Assembly: GCA_947568835.1 (NCBI GenBank) | Contig: OX387608.1 | Location: 9,586,001-9,650,000, forward strand | Length of the DNA: 64,000 bases | Direction of reading: 5' to 3' | Source of the DNA: Protonemura montana | Taxonomy: Eukaryota > Arthropoda > Insecta > Plecoptera > Nemouridae | Part shown: one piece after another, positions 16,201 through 31,261 of the stretch | Layout: each line of letters begins with the position of its first letter | Position numbering within the stretch: position 1 is the first letter of the stretch | Translations under genes and position numbers: made by a program | Notes under the pieces: generated by a model | Told to the model about the DNA's origin: nothing | Seen by the model: the letters and a program-made list of their open reading frames with translations, nothing else | The model's database searches: none

Positions 16201-17560
16201 ACAATTTTTCCCTATACTTTTTCCTACCCGAAATTATAAAAATTTCCTCTGCTAGAAGCAGAGCAGAGCTGTTTGCTGTAATTGTTTTTTTGTCAGGCAG
16301 CCTTCACCTAACGACCCTTCTTGTTATAGACAACAGCTGTCAGTCAGAAGAAAACAGAGTACACAATGTTAAAACAATGTTTCAAAAGATTACAGCATGA
16401 CAACACTGTGACATGAGAATTTCTTTTAAACTCTTCGTTTCAAAGCTGAGAACACTGTGGAATAAGAACGGGGAGAAAATCAGGACTCTCTTTATGATCG
16501 TTTTAAGACTCATGTAAACTTGATTTATCCTTAGCACTAGTTTAAAAAAAAACTATTTGAAATAAGCTTTGAATGCTAAGTAAAGGACAACTAAATTTCG
16601 GTAAAGGAAATCTCTAACCCTTCAAGAAGTAACTAGTATATGTTACGAAACGTCGGGAAATTTAGTTGTCCTGTGCAAAACCCATTTCAAATAGTTTTTG
16701 TCAGGACTCTCTTCTTTAAATCTGACCTACAGTCCATTCACTGTCCAGGGCTTTGGACTGACAAGTTTTTATGTTACCCAGGCAAGTGTTCCAGTCGCCT
16801 CTCAGCGTCTGCAAGCTGCGAATTTACCTATCATCTCCCACGAAGACTGCGTAAAGTACATGGGCTCCAAGATTAGTCTGAACATGATCTGCGCCGGCTT
16901 CCCGCAAGGTGGTGCCGACGCTTGCCAGGTATGATCAAACCTACACCATTAGGTGGTCATCCATCCAATGCATGGTATAGCGCAGTGTTGATTAACTTTA
17001 GTGACTGAACTACAAGAAGTGCTTCCAGTACGGCAAACCTATCGGTGGTCCCATATCACAAAAGGCAGTATTGCTGACCCTCGGTGGCTTAACGACAACT
17101 CGGTATTTCCAAGAGGCCAAACTATTCAGTGGTCACCTATCTATACCAACGATATCATAAGCAACCTGAATTCAGGTGATTCTCGGCATCTCTGTGGCTA
17201 CTGAAACTTGAATGTACCATCGAATCTCGTATGATTATCGTATTTTTTTGCAAGGTACCTTATAACGCAGGATAATTTTCATCGAAGTTGTTATGATTTC
17301 AACAATCAGCGTTCCTGCACGTTAATCAGGCGGTCACCCGTCCAAAACTTGTCTCATCGCAGAGTTGCTTAACTTCTGAGATCTAACGCAATATCTTCGT
17401 GTGTTTTCTATAGGGCGACTCTGGGGGTCCACTGGTGCTGCAGGGAGTGCAGATTGGGGTGGTTTCGTGGGGCAAGGGGTGCTCCGAGAAAGGCAGGGTG
17501 GGAGTGTACTCAAAGGTGGCCGCCAAAAGAGATTGGATCAAAAAAGTCACCGGCGTCTAA
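13270..17560 (+). CDS. Secreted trypsin-like serine protease, gene C
   Basis: Five exons: 13270-13336, 14843-14970, 15828-16115, 16782-16928, 17414-17560; 258 residues. The first exon is 67 nt, longer than the 46 nt of its neighbours, and encodes a very hydrophobic leader ([17 protein letters not shown]). The activation site reads GQSNK then ITGGND, a Lys P1. Triad residues are present: His in LSAAHC, Asp in [11 protein letters not shown], Ser in QGDSGGPL; Asp189 in GGADACQ predicts trypsin specificity. The second intron splits the coding sequence just before WALSAAHC, a position not used by its neighbours. For exon 4 I chose the AG at 16780-16781 because it keeps the frame after GWGYTN and gives the usual loop length; an alternative AG lies upstream near 16748. 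The last intron contains several degenerate 5S-derived modules. Confidence 0.88.
16497..16705. mobile_element. Long-hairpin MITE, copy 3, centre deleted
   Basis: Left arm starts near TTTTAAGACTCATG; right arm ends AACCCATTTCAAATAGTTTTTG. The hairpin centre is missing. In intron 3 of gene C, close to the exon 4 acceptor. Confidence 0.75.
16950..17390 (-). repeat. Degenerate tandem array of 5S-derived SINE heads
   Basis: At least three successive reverse-strand 5S-like modules begin at GGTC near 16954, 17047 and 17131, with a fourth near 17332. Each carries parts of GGTCACCCATCCAATACC and GTTGCTTAACTTCGGTGATC. It fills most of the last intron of gene C. Confidence 0.6.
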
Positions 17561-18780
17561 GACAAATGCGCAACAAATAGTGTTTAAGTTTTTGATCATT
17601 ATTTTTGTCAAAAACCAACATCACTTACAAGCAACATAGTTCAATTCCCTACCTTTTATCTGCGCAAACTCAGTGGTTTCACAGAATTTGCAGATCTTTC
17701 AATACACATGCAAATTTAATTTTAATTCACAGGAACCCCAGATAAAGTGGGAGTTAAATCAATTGCCATGGCAACAACCAATCACATGCAGTGAAAGTCA
17801 GCTGTTTCTGAGAGTTAGGAGCTTAACTCAGAGTTAAAACCTATTGTAATACCGGGCCTTAGCGTAGCTGGTCTGTAACCTCTTTCTTTTTACGTGAAAG
17901 ACTCTTAGTGGTTTTAGAAAACATTTCCAGAGATTTGCCGACCGTGAGGTCGAATTTAAAAATGTTTTAGCTACAGAATTAAACTACAGAACTACAAGGT
18001 TCTTTCTTCGAAATATTTTCTCTGCTTGCTAATATAGATTCCCAAAAATGCACATTTACCCACGTTAAGACAAAGTATGTAGAAAAGTAAATATATTTTT
18101 GAAAAATTCACCTAGTGTGCTAAAACAAAGTTACTTATTTAAATTTACTCGATTATTATCATTCTAATTTCTAACCCGAAAGAAGGACGAGAAATCTCTG
18201 GGAAGTTTGGTAAATGTTTCCTGACTTATCACTTTTGTTTTGTGACTTTGGCCTTCCAAATACCTGGATAGAGCATAAGACCCAGCCAGCTGGTAAAAAT
18301 TGAAGTCAGGCAATCCATTGTTAGCTTAGGGCTGTACAAAGTTCAAGTCAAATAAAAAAAGCAAAAAAAAACAGAGATTCTACCACTTCACTCGCAGCTA
18401 TAGTTAATTTATTTTATTTTCTTTGTACATTAAGGCTCTAGCCCTTAGTCAAATGATTAAAAGATGGTACATAATCAACCCATTGATTTTGGTTGAATTG
18501 CGCTTAAGTTGGCAATCAATAATGCACCTCAAATAAAATTACTAATGTAACTTGACTTCTCTCGTTTTGCTAGTAAAAATATCGGTGACATTGGCTAGAA
18601 TTGGCACACAACTAATCGCAATGTTTTGAATGCTAGCAGTAAAGTAATCTACTTACTTGTCGCTGCACAGAAAAATTGAAATTATTTTGTTCTCGAGATA
18701 AGACTGCGGACTCAGACTTTTGGACCGGTATCTACATTGAAAAATAATGGGTTTAGAATGCTAAGAAAATAAAACTAATT
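17561..18780. other. Spacer between genes C and D
   Basis: AT-rich. Apart from the piggyBac-like MITE copy near 17715-17872 I see no gene. A sequence near 18745 (GGGTTTAGAATGCTAAG) weakly resembles the long-hairpin MITE. Confidence 0.5.
17715..17872. mobile_element. piggyBac-like MITE, second copy
   Basis: Shares GTTGCCATGGCAACAACCAA-like core (17760s) and the right end ATTGTAATACCGGGCC with the copy at 63063. The left end is diverged. Confidence 0.6.
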
Positions 18781-19421
18781 TGCCCCACGTTCACTACAAA
18801 CCCCAGTTGTTATTTTCATATTTATTTTTATTTTTCCTGCGTTTTGTAACTAATGCCTGTTTCTTTATCAACGTTGCGAAAATTGTGACAATTGCTGTCG
18901 CTGGTTGCAAGACGACGAAGTTTTGCGAGTCTTTATTAGAATCTATTGATACACTGCGTAAAATTGCAAGCAATCGTTTTGCTTCGATGAATGCTAAGTA
19001 TAGCGATACTAGCACTGGAAAAACGCCGTTTTTGACAAAAATCTTGTACCGTGGTTTGTTCTAAAAGGTTTCAAGAGGAAAGAAATCCTGGAGGTTATGT
19101 TATCACATATGATTTTACCATCAATTCAATGTTATCAGTTACAATAACTTAGCGTTGAAGAGGCGATTTTTCTGTCTGGAAACTAAAAAATGTCGGTTAT
19201 CTCTAGGATTATAAGGTCAAACCCTTCAAACAAGTGTTGTTAAAATTGTACTGCTATTTAATAAATCAAGACCATGATTTGATGTCGACAAGGGCATTAC
19301 TTTTTTTAAACCCTAATGACTTTCAAATTTCACAAGTACGTCGAGTGTTGTTTGAAAAAATTGTCCCTTATCGCCGCCACGGGGCATGAATTTTTGCAAG
19401 AAGCGTCTGAGACATTGTAGG

Positions 19422-19428
19422 TATATAA
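19422..19428 (+). promoter_or_regulatory. TATA box of gene D
   Basis: TATATAA 46 bp upstream of the ATG at 19468. The surrounding block is shared with the promoter of gene E. Confidence 0.7.
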
Positions 19429-19467
19429 TTGCGTGTGTCTTGAAGGCAAGAATCACACATCCCAACT

Positions 19468-23574
<4,107 letters not shown>

Positions 23575-24233
23575 AATAACATTTCATCGAGAACCAGCAT
23601 CTTATAAAGTCTCTTGATTATAAATACAGATCTTTCTTGTATTACATTTTCTGTTAAATTTGTTGCCACAAACATTACCTCATATCCCGTTCTCTATATC
23701 TCATCCCACTCTAAAACTTAAGGGTCAGTTTTACAGCGTTCAGTCAAATAAGAAACTGGTGGTATGAATGAAATGAAAGTATCTGATTGGCTGCGACTCT
23801 TAATAGGTTTCTTCAGCAGTTAATTCTCTTGTCTTTATTTTGATTAGCTAATCATCATTCCATAGTTGAAAATAACTTATAAAAGTCGACAGGTCGTAGC
23901 ATATGCCTAACGCTAAGTAACATTTTTATTTAACTCGTAGGAGTTTTATAAATTATCAGTTTTGCAGTTTTTGAAGAAAAGTAGTGGTCCTTCTTTTTTC
24001 TTGCGGAAATTATAGTTAAAAGGAATTTAAAAATTCCAAGTCTATCCGTCGTTAGACTGAGCGAATTTTTGGTCAGTCATAGTTTTCGACTAGTAGAATT
24101 TTGACCAGATATGGAACTATTCTTTCCCATGGTCTTTTATATTTACAGACACTACAGTGCCTAAGTGCGACTCGTGCTAATTGGGCGTTACACACCCAAC
24201 GGCTTTACGTTTGTAATTCGAATCCGTAAACAG

Positions 24234-24380
24234 AACGGTTTGGCGTGTTGAAAACACCGGTTCTTTTGAGATCGCTGAAGTTAAGCAACACTGCGCTGGG
24301 TCAGGTATTGAATGTGTAACCATCATACTGTTCGGGAGAGAGATTGGAGAGATGAAAGTTAGTGTGGTAATTTCATTCAT
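24234..24380 (+). mobile_element. 5S-rRNA-derived SINE, 5' part only
   Basis: Head and first part of the body only, ending near GTGTGGTAATTTCATTCAT. Confidence 0.75.
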
Positions 24381-24494
24381 CTGCGGTTGCATTCCTTTAT
24401 TTAATACTGTAATGAACTACGTACCATGCAACATGCATCTACGCTGGCATGAAGTTTGCAGTCCCAAATGCAATAAGGAACAATATTAAGGAAC

Positions 24495-24600
24495 ACTAAT
24501 AATCTCTCAAAAATTGATGCCCACACAGGGAATCGAACCCCGATCTCCACCTGTCGCAGGTGGACAGGTGGAGCTCGGGCATGTGATCAGTCTGTTACTT
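24495..24600. mobile_element. tRNA-derived fold-back element, truncated
   Basis: GGGAATCGAACCCCGATC is a reverse B box; the following GGTGGAGCTCGGGCA closes an inverted copy. Confidence 0.6.
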
Positions 24601-25170
24601 ATCAATGGTAAAAGCTATGAAAACTTTGACAAGTCTCCGCGGGTTGCAAGACGGCGAAGTATTGCTACTTTATAAGCATGCACTTGTTACCATTCGCACT
24701 TGCTATAGCAATCATTGTGCTTCGGTAAATGCTGAATGGAGTTACATCAGCAAGAGAAAATGTCATTCTTGACTGAAATCTTATTCCTAAAGAAGTTTCA
24801 AGAGGAAAGAAATCCTGGAGGTTATGTTATCACGTATGATTTTACACTCAATTCAATGTTATCAGTTACAACAACTTAGTGTTGAAGAGGCGATTCTTCT
24901 GTCTAAAAACTAAAACAATGTCGATTACCTAAAAGATGATAAGATTTTCGAAATGAGTGCAGAATGTGACACTGAATTGGTTATTATCAGAACAATTCAA
25001 CAAAAATATTTACTGTTATTCAATGAATGAAGACCATGATTTGATGTCGACAGGGGCATCATTTTTGTTAAAACCCTAATGACTTTCATAATTCACAAGT
25101 ACGTCGAGCGTTGTTTAAAAAAATTGTCCCTTATCGCAGCCATGGGGTATGTATTTTTACAGTCATTGCG

Positions 25171-25177
25171 TATATAA
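25171..25177 (+). promoter_or_regulatory. TATA box of gene E
   Basis: TATATAA 46 bp upstream of the ATG at 25217, in the duplicated copy of the gene D promoter. Confidence 0.7.
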
Positions 25178-25216
25178 TTGCGTATGTCTTGAAGGCACGA
25201 GTCACACATCCCAACT

Positions 25217-28200
25217 ATGTTGAAAGTGTTCGCTGTTCTCAGCCTGGCTGCGGTCTGCTTCGGTAAGATACTTTAGTGGCATGAACTCACACTCAGCACT
25301 ACATTGGTATTCTGTCTGGGTTAGTTTTCAAAATATCGTTTGAAAAAACACCGCAACATAGAGAAATTCATTTGTGTCGCTTCTTCAATTTTACTTCTGA
25401 GATACCAAAACTGGAATAGGTCTACAGTTTTTTACCAAATGAAATCAATAATTTTGCATATTCGCCTAGAATAACGTGATTTTATGTTTGTATTGGGTTG
25501 TTTTGGGTTTAATTAAGCTGATTTGTGATAATAAAGAGAAGAATTCAAATGGAAGCTTAAATTGGTCCTACAAGCTGTGACGTCCCGAATATTAGTGACG
25601 TCACTACTCTCTGTACCTGCCAACGACAAGAGATAGTCGGCAGTTAGATCCGAGTCGCTCGAGCCGACGGGACAGTGTACGTAACCCATTTTCTCGTTGG
25701 AGGATAGTGACACCAAGTTTTCGATAGTCTATCAGGGGTTTTTGTGACAACGTAAGCGTGTGTTGTGCCAACCCTGATATCGACACCTCACTGAGGGATC
25801 TATATCGAAACTACGGCGTCCCGCCGCGTCCTGGAAGACGTCGAGACTGTGCCCGCCCGCTGGGGAGCGAATAAGAAACGAACTCTTGCGAACGGCGTCG
25901 ATTTAAGTATCTGGATGGTTATATTAGTAATACGAATTCTGTCTTTAGGTTAATTTAGAAATTTAGGTTATCATTGTAAATGTCATCTTTTGGTTATTAC
26001 CAGCCCTATGCTGTAGCCATAACGGTCGACCTAGGCAGGAACTAGATTACTTATGGTACTTTATATTATACGCCAAATCTAAGAGAAATCTACTAACTGG
26101 CACATAATTAGCCATTATATTTTGTTTTCTGGCCGAATTTTGCTTGTCTTTTCTTTGGTTCCTCTCGTATAGTTTAATTTATCCCCTATAATATTTAACT
26201 ACTCTGCCAAGAGGGCTTTCTTTGTTTCCCCTCTTCGTTTAAACCCCCGAAACAAAGTGGCGCCCTGTCCCCTAACCCATCTCCTGATACGACGACAACC
26301 GACCTCGGTCAACGACTCACGCCCATCTACCGTGCTACCGGGCCAACGCACCATCGCTGCGAAACGGTGGGTAGCAAAGCTTACGCGGTACATAAAGGAA
26401 TGTGTAATAATCACTCGTATAAGCCTATGTAGCAAGAATCATGTCGTCAGCCATTTTGAACGCTGTTTCATATCCGGAAAACACTGTTCGTGGACATAAC
26501 CATTTTCTTTTGACAGGCTCCCCTCTGGGGGCGCTCTCTGGCGATGACAAGCTCTCCCCGCCCATCGTCGGTGGTGGACCAGTCGATATCAAGGACTACC
26601 CCTACCAGCTCGCTTTCAATTCCGGTGGAGGATTCTGTGGAGGATCGATCATCAGCAAGAACTGGGCGCTGACCGCTGCCCATTGCACGACAGGTACGTA
26701 CATCCAGATGCATTATGATTGTGAAGACTGAATTCGTATACACTTTGTCAAACACTTTAATATAACGTTAAACATGCTTTGCTCACATATCTGCATTAAC
26801 CTATTGACTTCTATTGGTTCTTAAAACGATCGACGTGAACAAGGCTCTTATTTGTATAAGCTAAACAATCACATTGGTCACATAGAACTAGTGTTCGATG
26901 CGTTGGACTCAAAACTTCGTCTCAAATAAAAATAAAAAAACGAAAAAGTGCCAGTTCACAACTTGCAATGCTTGAAATTGAATCTTGAAACTGTGTCCAC
27001 TTAACACTGTCTACCTTCCAGGCACTAGCGTGAGTCGGATGGACCTCCGCGCTGGCAGCTCCACCTACAACAAGGGTGGTACCGTGCACAACGTCATCAG
27101 AAAAGTCGAACACCCGAACTACAAGGCATCGGGCAACGACTGGGACTACTCCCTGCTGGAAGTCGACCCTCCATTCGAGTTCGGTTCTGGAGTGGCGGCC
27201 ATCCCGTTGACCGACTCCGGAGTCGAGCTACCAGCTGGCACCGAGTCTCAAGTCTCTGGATGGGGGACTCAATCGGTAGGTCAAGTTCTATTTATGCGAT
27301 TATTTAGTGCAGATATCAATCAGAATATTACGGGGTGCTTTCTTTCCAAGGAACCCTTGCACAAGAGAAGCTGATGACGATTTACGATCAAGATGGTAAC
27401 CAAATGTATATTCCGTTCTGTGAGAAAACATTATTTTCCGGTAGAGCTGCTACCGATCGTTCTGAGATAACATAAAGAGTGAAGAGGTAAAGAGTCTACT
27501 GCATAGAGCCTCGACCGAATTAACACCTGCCTCTCTGATTGTCCCCTCAATACGGCAGCTCCACCCTGCCCACGCAGCTGCAAGCCGTGGAGGTCCCAAC
27601 GACCTCGGTGGCTGACTGCAAGGATGCCTACGGTTCCACCATCACCCATCGCATGCTCTGCGCTGCCGTGCCCGAGGGCGGCAAAGACTCCTGCCAGGTA
27701 TGGGACACGATGCTCACATATTTTTCACATTTCTACACTGTTACTTCTCTATTCTTGTGGGTGGTAGGTGTCTTCGACTGGTCTGAAGAGGTGGTACATT
27801 TATTTGTGGGATTTAGCGACGCACTAATTTGACAACATAACTTGTAGCTCTGGCTCTAGTCTGGAATTATTGTATGATGATAAACCTAACCTAGCCTCAA
27901 CAATGATTGAACAATGAACAACGATTGGGGGGAGGTACCTACTCGAGGGGCAATCAGGGTGATATACTAGAATCTTGGTAGATTCATAAGAGGTATTATT
28001 AGTACAATATGATTACTGGAGAAATTTTAGTTAGTTGATATAAAGACAGAATCTAGGTGTTCTGTCCCTTTAGTACGCTTCTGTCCAATTCCCGTTTTTT
28101 TGTTTCTGTTATTCAAAATTTTCCGGCTCGATTTTGACAATTTGGGCTGTTTATCATCCCAAAATATCACTACGCTCATCTTATAATGTTTCTAAAATTG

Positions 28201-28421
28201 CTTTCGCGAAGCCCTAGTGCTTTGGTAGTGGGCCACGTGTGTACCACCTGGTATTGACGGTTAATGTTTTCCAGGGAGATTCTGGCGGTCCTCTTGTGGC
28301 CAACGGAAAACTGGCTGGCGTCGTGTCGTTTGGCCGGGGTTGTGGCGACAAAGGATACCCAGGGGTGTACAGCAAAGTCGCTGCCGGGCGAGACTGGATT
28401 AACGAAGTCACCGGAGTGTAA
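25217..28421 (+). CDS. Secreted trypsin, gene E, with a mutated splice acceptor
   Basis: Paralogue of gene D with the same five-exon layout: 25217-25262, 26517-26693, 27022-27275, 27551-27697, 28275-28421. The signal peptide is identical and the propeptide again ends DDKLSPP before IVGG. The triad is intact ([24 protein letters not shown]). The expected acceptor of exon 4 reads CCCCTCAA where gene D reads CCCCTCAG, so the AG is lost. The next downstream AG (27557-27558) would shift the frame, but the following one (27576-27577) would restore it, deleting nine residues after WGTQS and leaving a 247-residue product instead of 256. Alternatively the gene is silenced, or the base is an assembly or allelic error. 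Intron 1 contains an LTR remnant absent from gene D. The rest of the reading frame is open, so any inactivation is recent. Confidence 0.85.
25576..26385 (+). mobile_element. LTR retroelement remnant: one LTR plus primer-binding site
   Basis: A 679-bp segment begins TGTGACGTCCCG and ends CCCGAAACA (TG..CA termini) at 26254, followed at 26259 by TGGCGCCCTGTCC, a typical tRNA primer-binding site position. About 100 bp of leader follows and no gag or pol is present. A palindromic TGACGTCA site is inside the LTR. Gene D lacks this insertion at the same intron position. Confidence 0.65.
27802..27899 (-). mobile_element. 5S-rRNA-derived SINE, 3' fragment in gene E
   Basis: Only the tail part (GGATTTAGCGACGCAC to CTAACCTAGCCTC) survives; orthologous in position to the copy at 21924 in gene D. 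Confidence 0.75.
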
Positions 28422-28475
28422 ACTAGCATGGCATCGAGATCCAGCATCTTATAAAGTGTCTTGATTATAAATATA

Positions 28476-28481
28476 AATAAA
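28476..28481 (+). terminator. Poly(A) signal of gene E
   Basis: AATAAA 55 bp after the stop. Gene D has a related 3' flank but lacks this exact hexamer. Confidence 0.65.
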
Positions 28482-28485
28482 GTCT

Positions 28486-30851
28486 CGCTTGTCTAAAGAT
28501 TCAATGCCACTTTCTGCTACAAACAGTCCTGCCTATCCTGTACTCTAAATCTCAACCTCCTAAGTTTAACAATGGGCAGTTAAATAGGCAACTGACGGTT
28601 TAAAATAAAAGAAAATTAGTCCCCAAGTCATATCCATATTGCCTGGATGCTGTCTATATCACTCACCCCCCCCCCCCCCCCCCCCAACCCCCGCCAACGC
28701 TTACCCCTACCTAATAGATCTTCAAAGTTGACCACTGTTTCCTTCACCTACGATGGTTGAAAAGCTTTCATTATACTAGTAAAATGTCTTCAACTTTTAC
28801 CGATTACACACCACTTTGATTTACACCACAACAAATTGCGTGCAAATGTATAAAAAATAATCTGAATATTTTTTTCTTCGATATTACTTGCATTGTGCTC
28901 ATAGACGCACATTTGGGTCCCCCCTGGATACATTTTTATGTTAATGGCATGGTTAGCTTGGCAATTTTTTGCAATACAACATTGGCATTTACACATTTTT
29001 TTTATATCTCTTAGCTTTGCCAATAATCTTATTTATATTAAAAACCACCCCTAAATAGGGGTGAAAAACAAATATGTCGTGGTTCAATTTAAACAAACAT
29101 TTGGACCAAAGGGCAGGGAGATGTTCTGAACATCTGAAAAATTCAGCTTGTTACCTGTTTATCTAACCCTAAAACTGCTGAACAAGTAGGTATACGCATT
29201 CAAAAGTTATTATCGCACCTCTTAAACTAGTTTTGCGCAGCCAGTAAGTTGACCTAGTTTTAACCTAACGTTTGGTTGGTTAACACCCACCCAATGAATT
29301 TACTCCGAACAGCCTACTTAACAGCCGATATGACTACGATCAACACCAGTCCGCCACTCAAGTTACGATCAACTCTGTAGTTATTGTTATTTTACATGAC
29401 TCACCCTTGATAAGGCACCCGTGGAACGAGGCATCTAGATGATTCAGGCCACCGAAGCCGACTCAAACACCAAATGATCGAGATTCCACTTGCATTGCAG
29501 GTTGCAATAGTGTTCAGTAACCGCACTTAAAATTCACATCACTTCACTTCACTTTCTAACACAATAATAGCAACGCAATAGGCACAGGTTACACTGATTT
29601 TAATTACTATAAACATTACTGTCCTCGACAGGACACGAAATTAGAGAAAAGTCAAGTATTTTACCGCCTACCAAAGGGAAAAACTACACATTAGTGAAAA
29701 CTGTTATTTCTATAAAAAATAAACACATTTGAAAAAATACGGACTCTGGTTTGCTACCTCGTTAGAGGTCAAGTTGCTATGGCAAGGCAAGCAACAAGAA
29801 TACTTCCAACTCAAGACGTGGATTCAACGATTCTTGGATAAAAGTGCAATTTAATCGAAAATTAAATGAATTGAAATTATAACAGCTCGGAGTCAACAGT
29901 TAAATAATTCCGAACCAATGCAACTAATGATCTGCTTCTCTGCTTACTCAAACCGTAGTGATCCAGCCTTCCTCGAGGCTACCTCCGACTAGACTGGAGT
30001 TGACCCAGTTTTGTTATGACCCTCTCTAGCCAAGCCAGGGTTGTGAACCCAATAGCCGCGGTAATAAAATTTTTAGCGTACCCGCAATTCCAGGTAACTT
30101 CGACCGAATTGCTTTGAATTCCGATGATTTGATGTCGCGATGGACTAGTTCAAGTAGCATGGTTAAGGGGTTTTGAAGAAAAAGGTAGTATTGGATTGCC
30201 CCTCTTAAGCTCTCTGGCAAAAACCTTGTTGGTCTCATATTGTCTGCAAACTGATGTACAATAAAATACACCAATTAAATAAATGTACTAGTGAAAAAAT
30301 AACTATTATAATATTTCTCCCATGTAGACAAGATAGCAGTTCATGCATTTCGTTCTCGAGCTACGATAATCAACTTCTTGCTGCCGTCTGAGACAATTTT
30401 AAGATGGTTTTAGAAGTCTTACGAGGGATCACCGACTTCAACATTTTTCTCTTGGTATCTTGCTACTATAACTTTGGGCAACTTCTTCCCATCGCTGACT
30501 CCGTTGACTCCGATGGCTGCTCTCGTAACATGACGCTCATTAAAGAGCAGCGACGTCAACGCTCGGCATCCTCTGTCAGCAGGATCCGTGCGTTCAGACG
30601 TCTAAAATTATCAAGGTAAAGTTACAGATAAGTCCCTAGGTAGAGTATTATAGAAGTGGCCTAAGTCCTGCGTAAAGCCGCTGGTAAACGCAATAAAGGC
30701 GTTCAGTATCACCATTGGCTACCTCTTAAACTCCACTGTCTAAGGGGTAGAAGGATCAGGTATGCACTGATGATTATTTCCATTTTAGCCCCAAAAAAAA
30801 ACCTGGATTTGCATCTTCACATCAAATCTGCTGGATATTTTTCATACAAAA
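28486..30851. other. Spacer after gene E
   Basis: No gene supported. It contains the C homopolymer and AT-rich DNA. An ORF at 30404-30619 ends next to a GTAAAG donor-like site but has no recognisable domain or partner exon. Confidence 0.5.
28666..28685 (+). repeat. 20-base C homopolymer
   Basis: Uninterrupted C run about 245 bp after the stop of gene E. Confidence 0.9.
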
Positions 30852-31261
30852 CCAAACGGAAATATGGCGTGTTGGAAACACGGGTTCCCGTAAGTTAAGC
30901 AACACTGCGCTATGTCAGGTATTGGATGGTTGACCATCATGCACATGACCAGTTCTGTTTGAAGGAGAGGTTGGAGGGATGAAAGTTTGTACAGCAACTT
31001 CATCCGCCTTGCTTATCAACCTCTCGACAGCATGGATTTGTGGAGGAATCCTGTTGTTCGAGTTGCACCGTCCTTCGGAAGGGACGTTAAGCCGGTGGGG
31101 ACCACCGGCTTGGTGCTATTCGATCGGAGCAGGCTACGCGCGGAACCGGGTTTCCCCTCCTCCCTTCTAGGCTAGGTTAGGTTCATCATCATCCTCTCAT
31201 TCACCGACGCCATTAGACCAGTGCCGTATGGCCAGATGTCAAAACAATGCGTCGTTAAGAC
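30852..31261 (+). mobile_element. 5S-rRNA-derived SINE, near full length with head deletion
   Basis: The GATCACCGA part of the head is deleted (GGTTCCCGTAAGTTAAGC), but the remaining body and tail are complete. Confidence 0.85.

Noticed and set aside
30045-30062. AGCCGCGGTAAT, resembling the 530-loop of small-subunit rRNA
   Set aside because: The match is 12 bases and the flanks do not resemble 18S or mitochondrial 12S rRNA.
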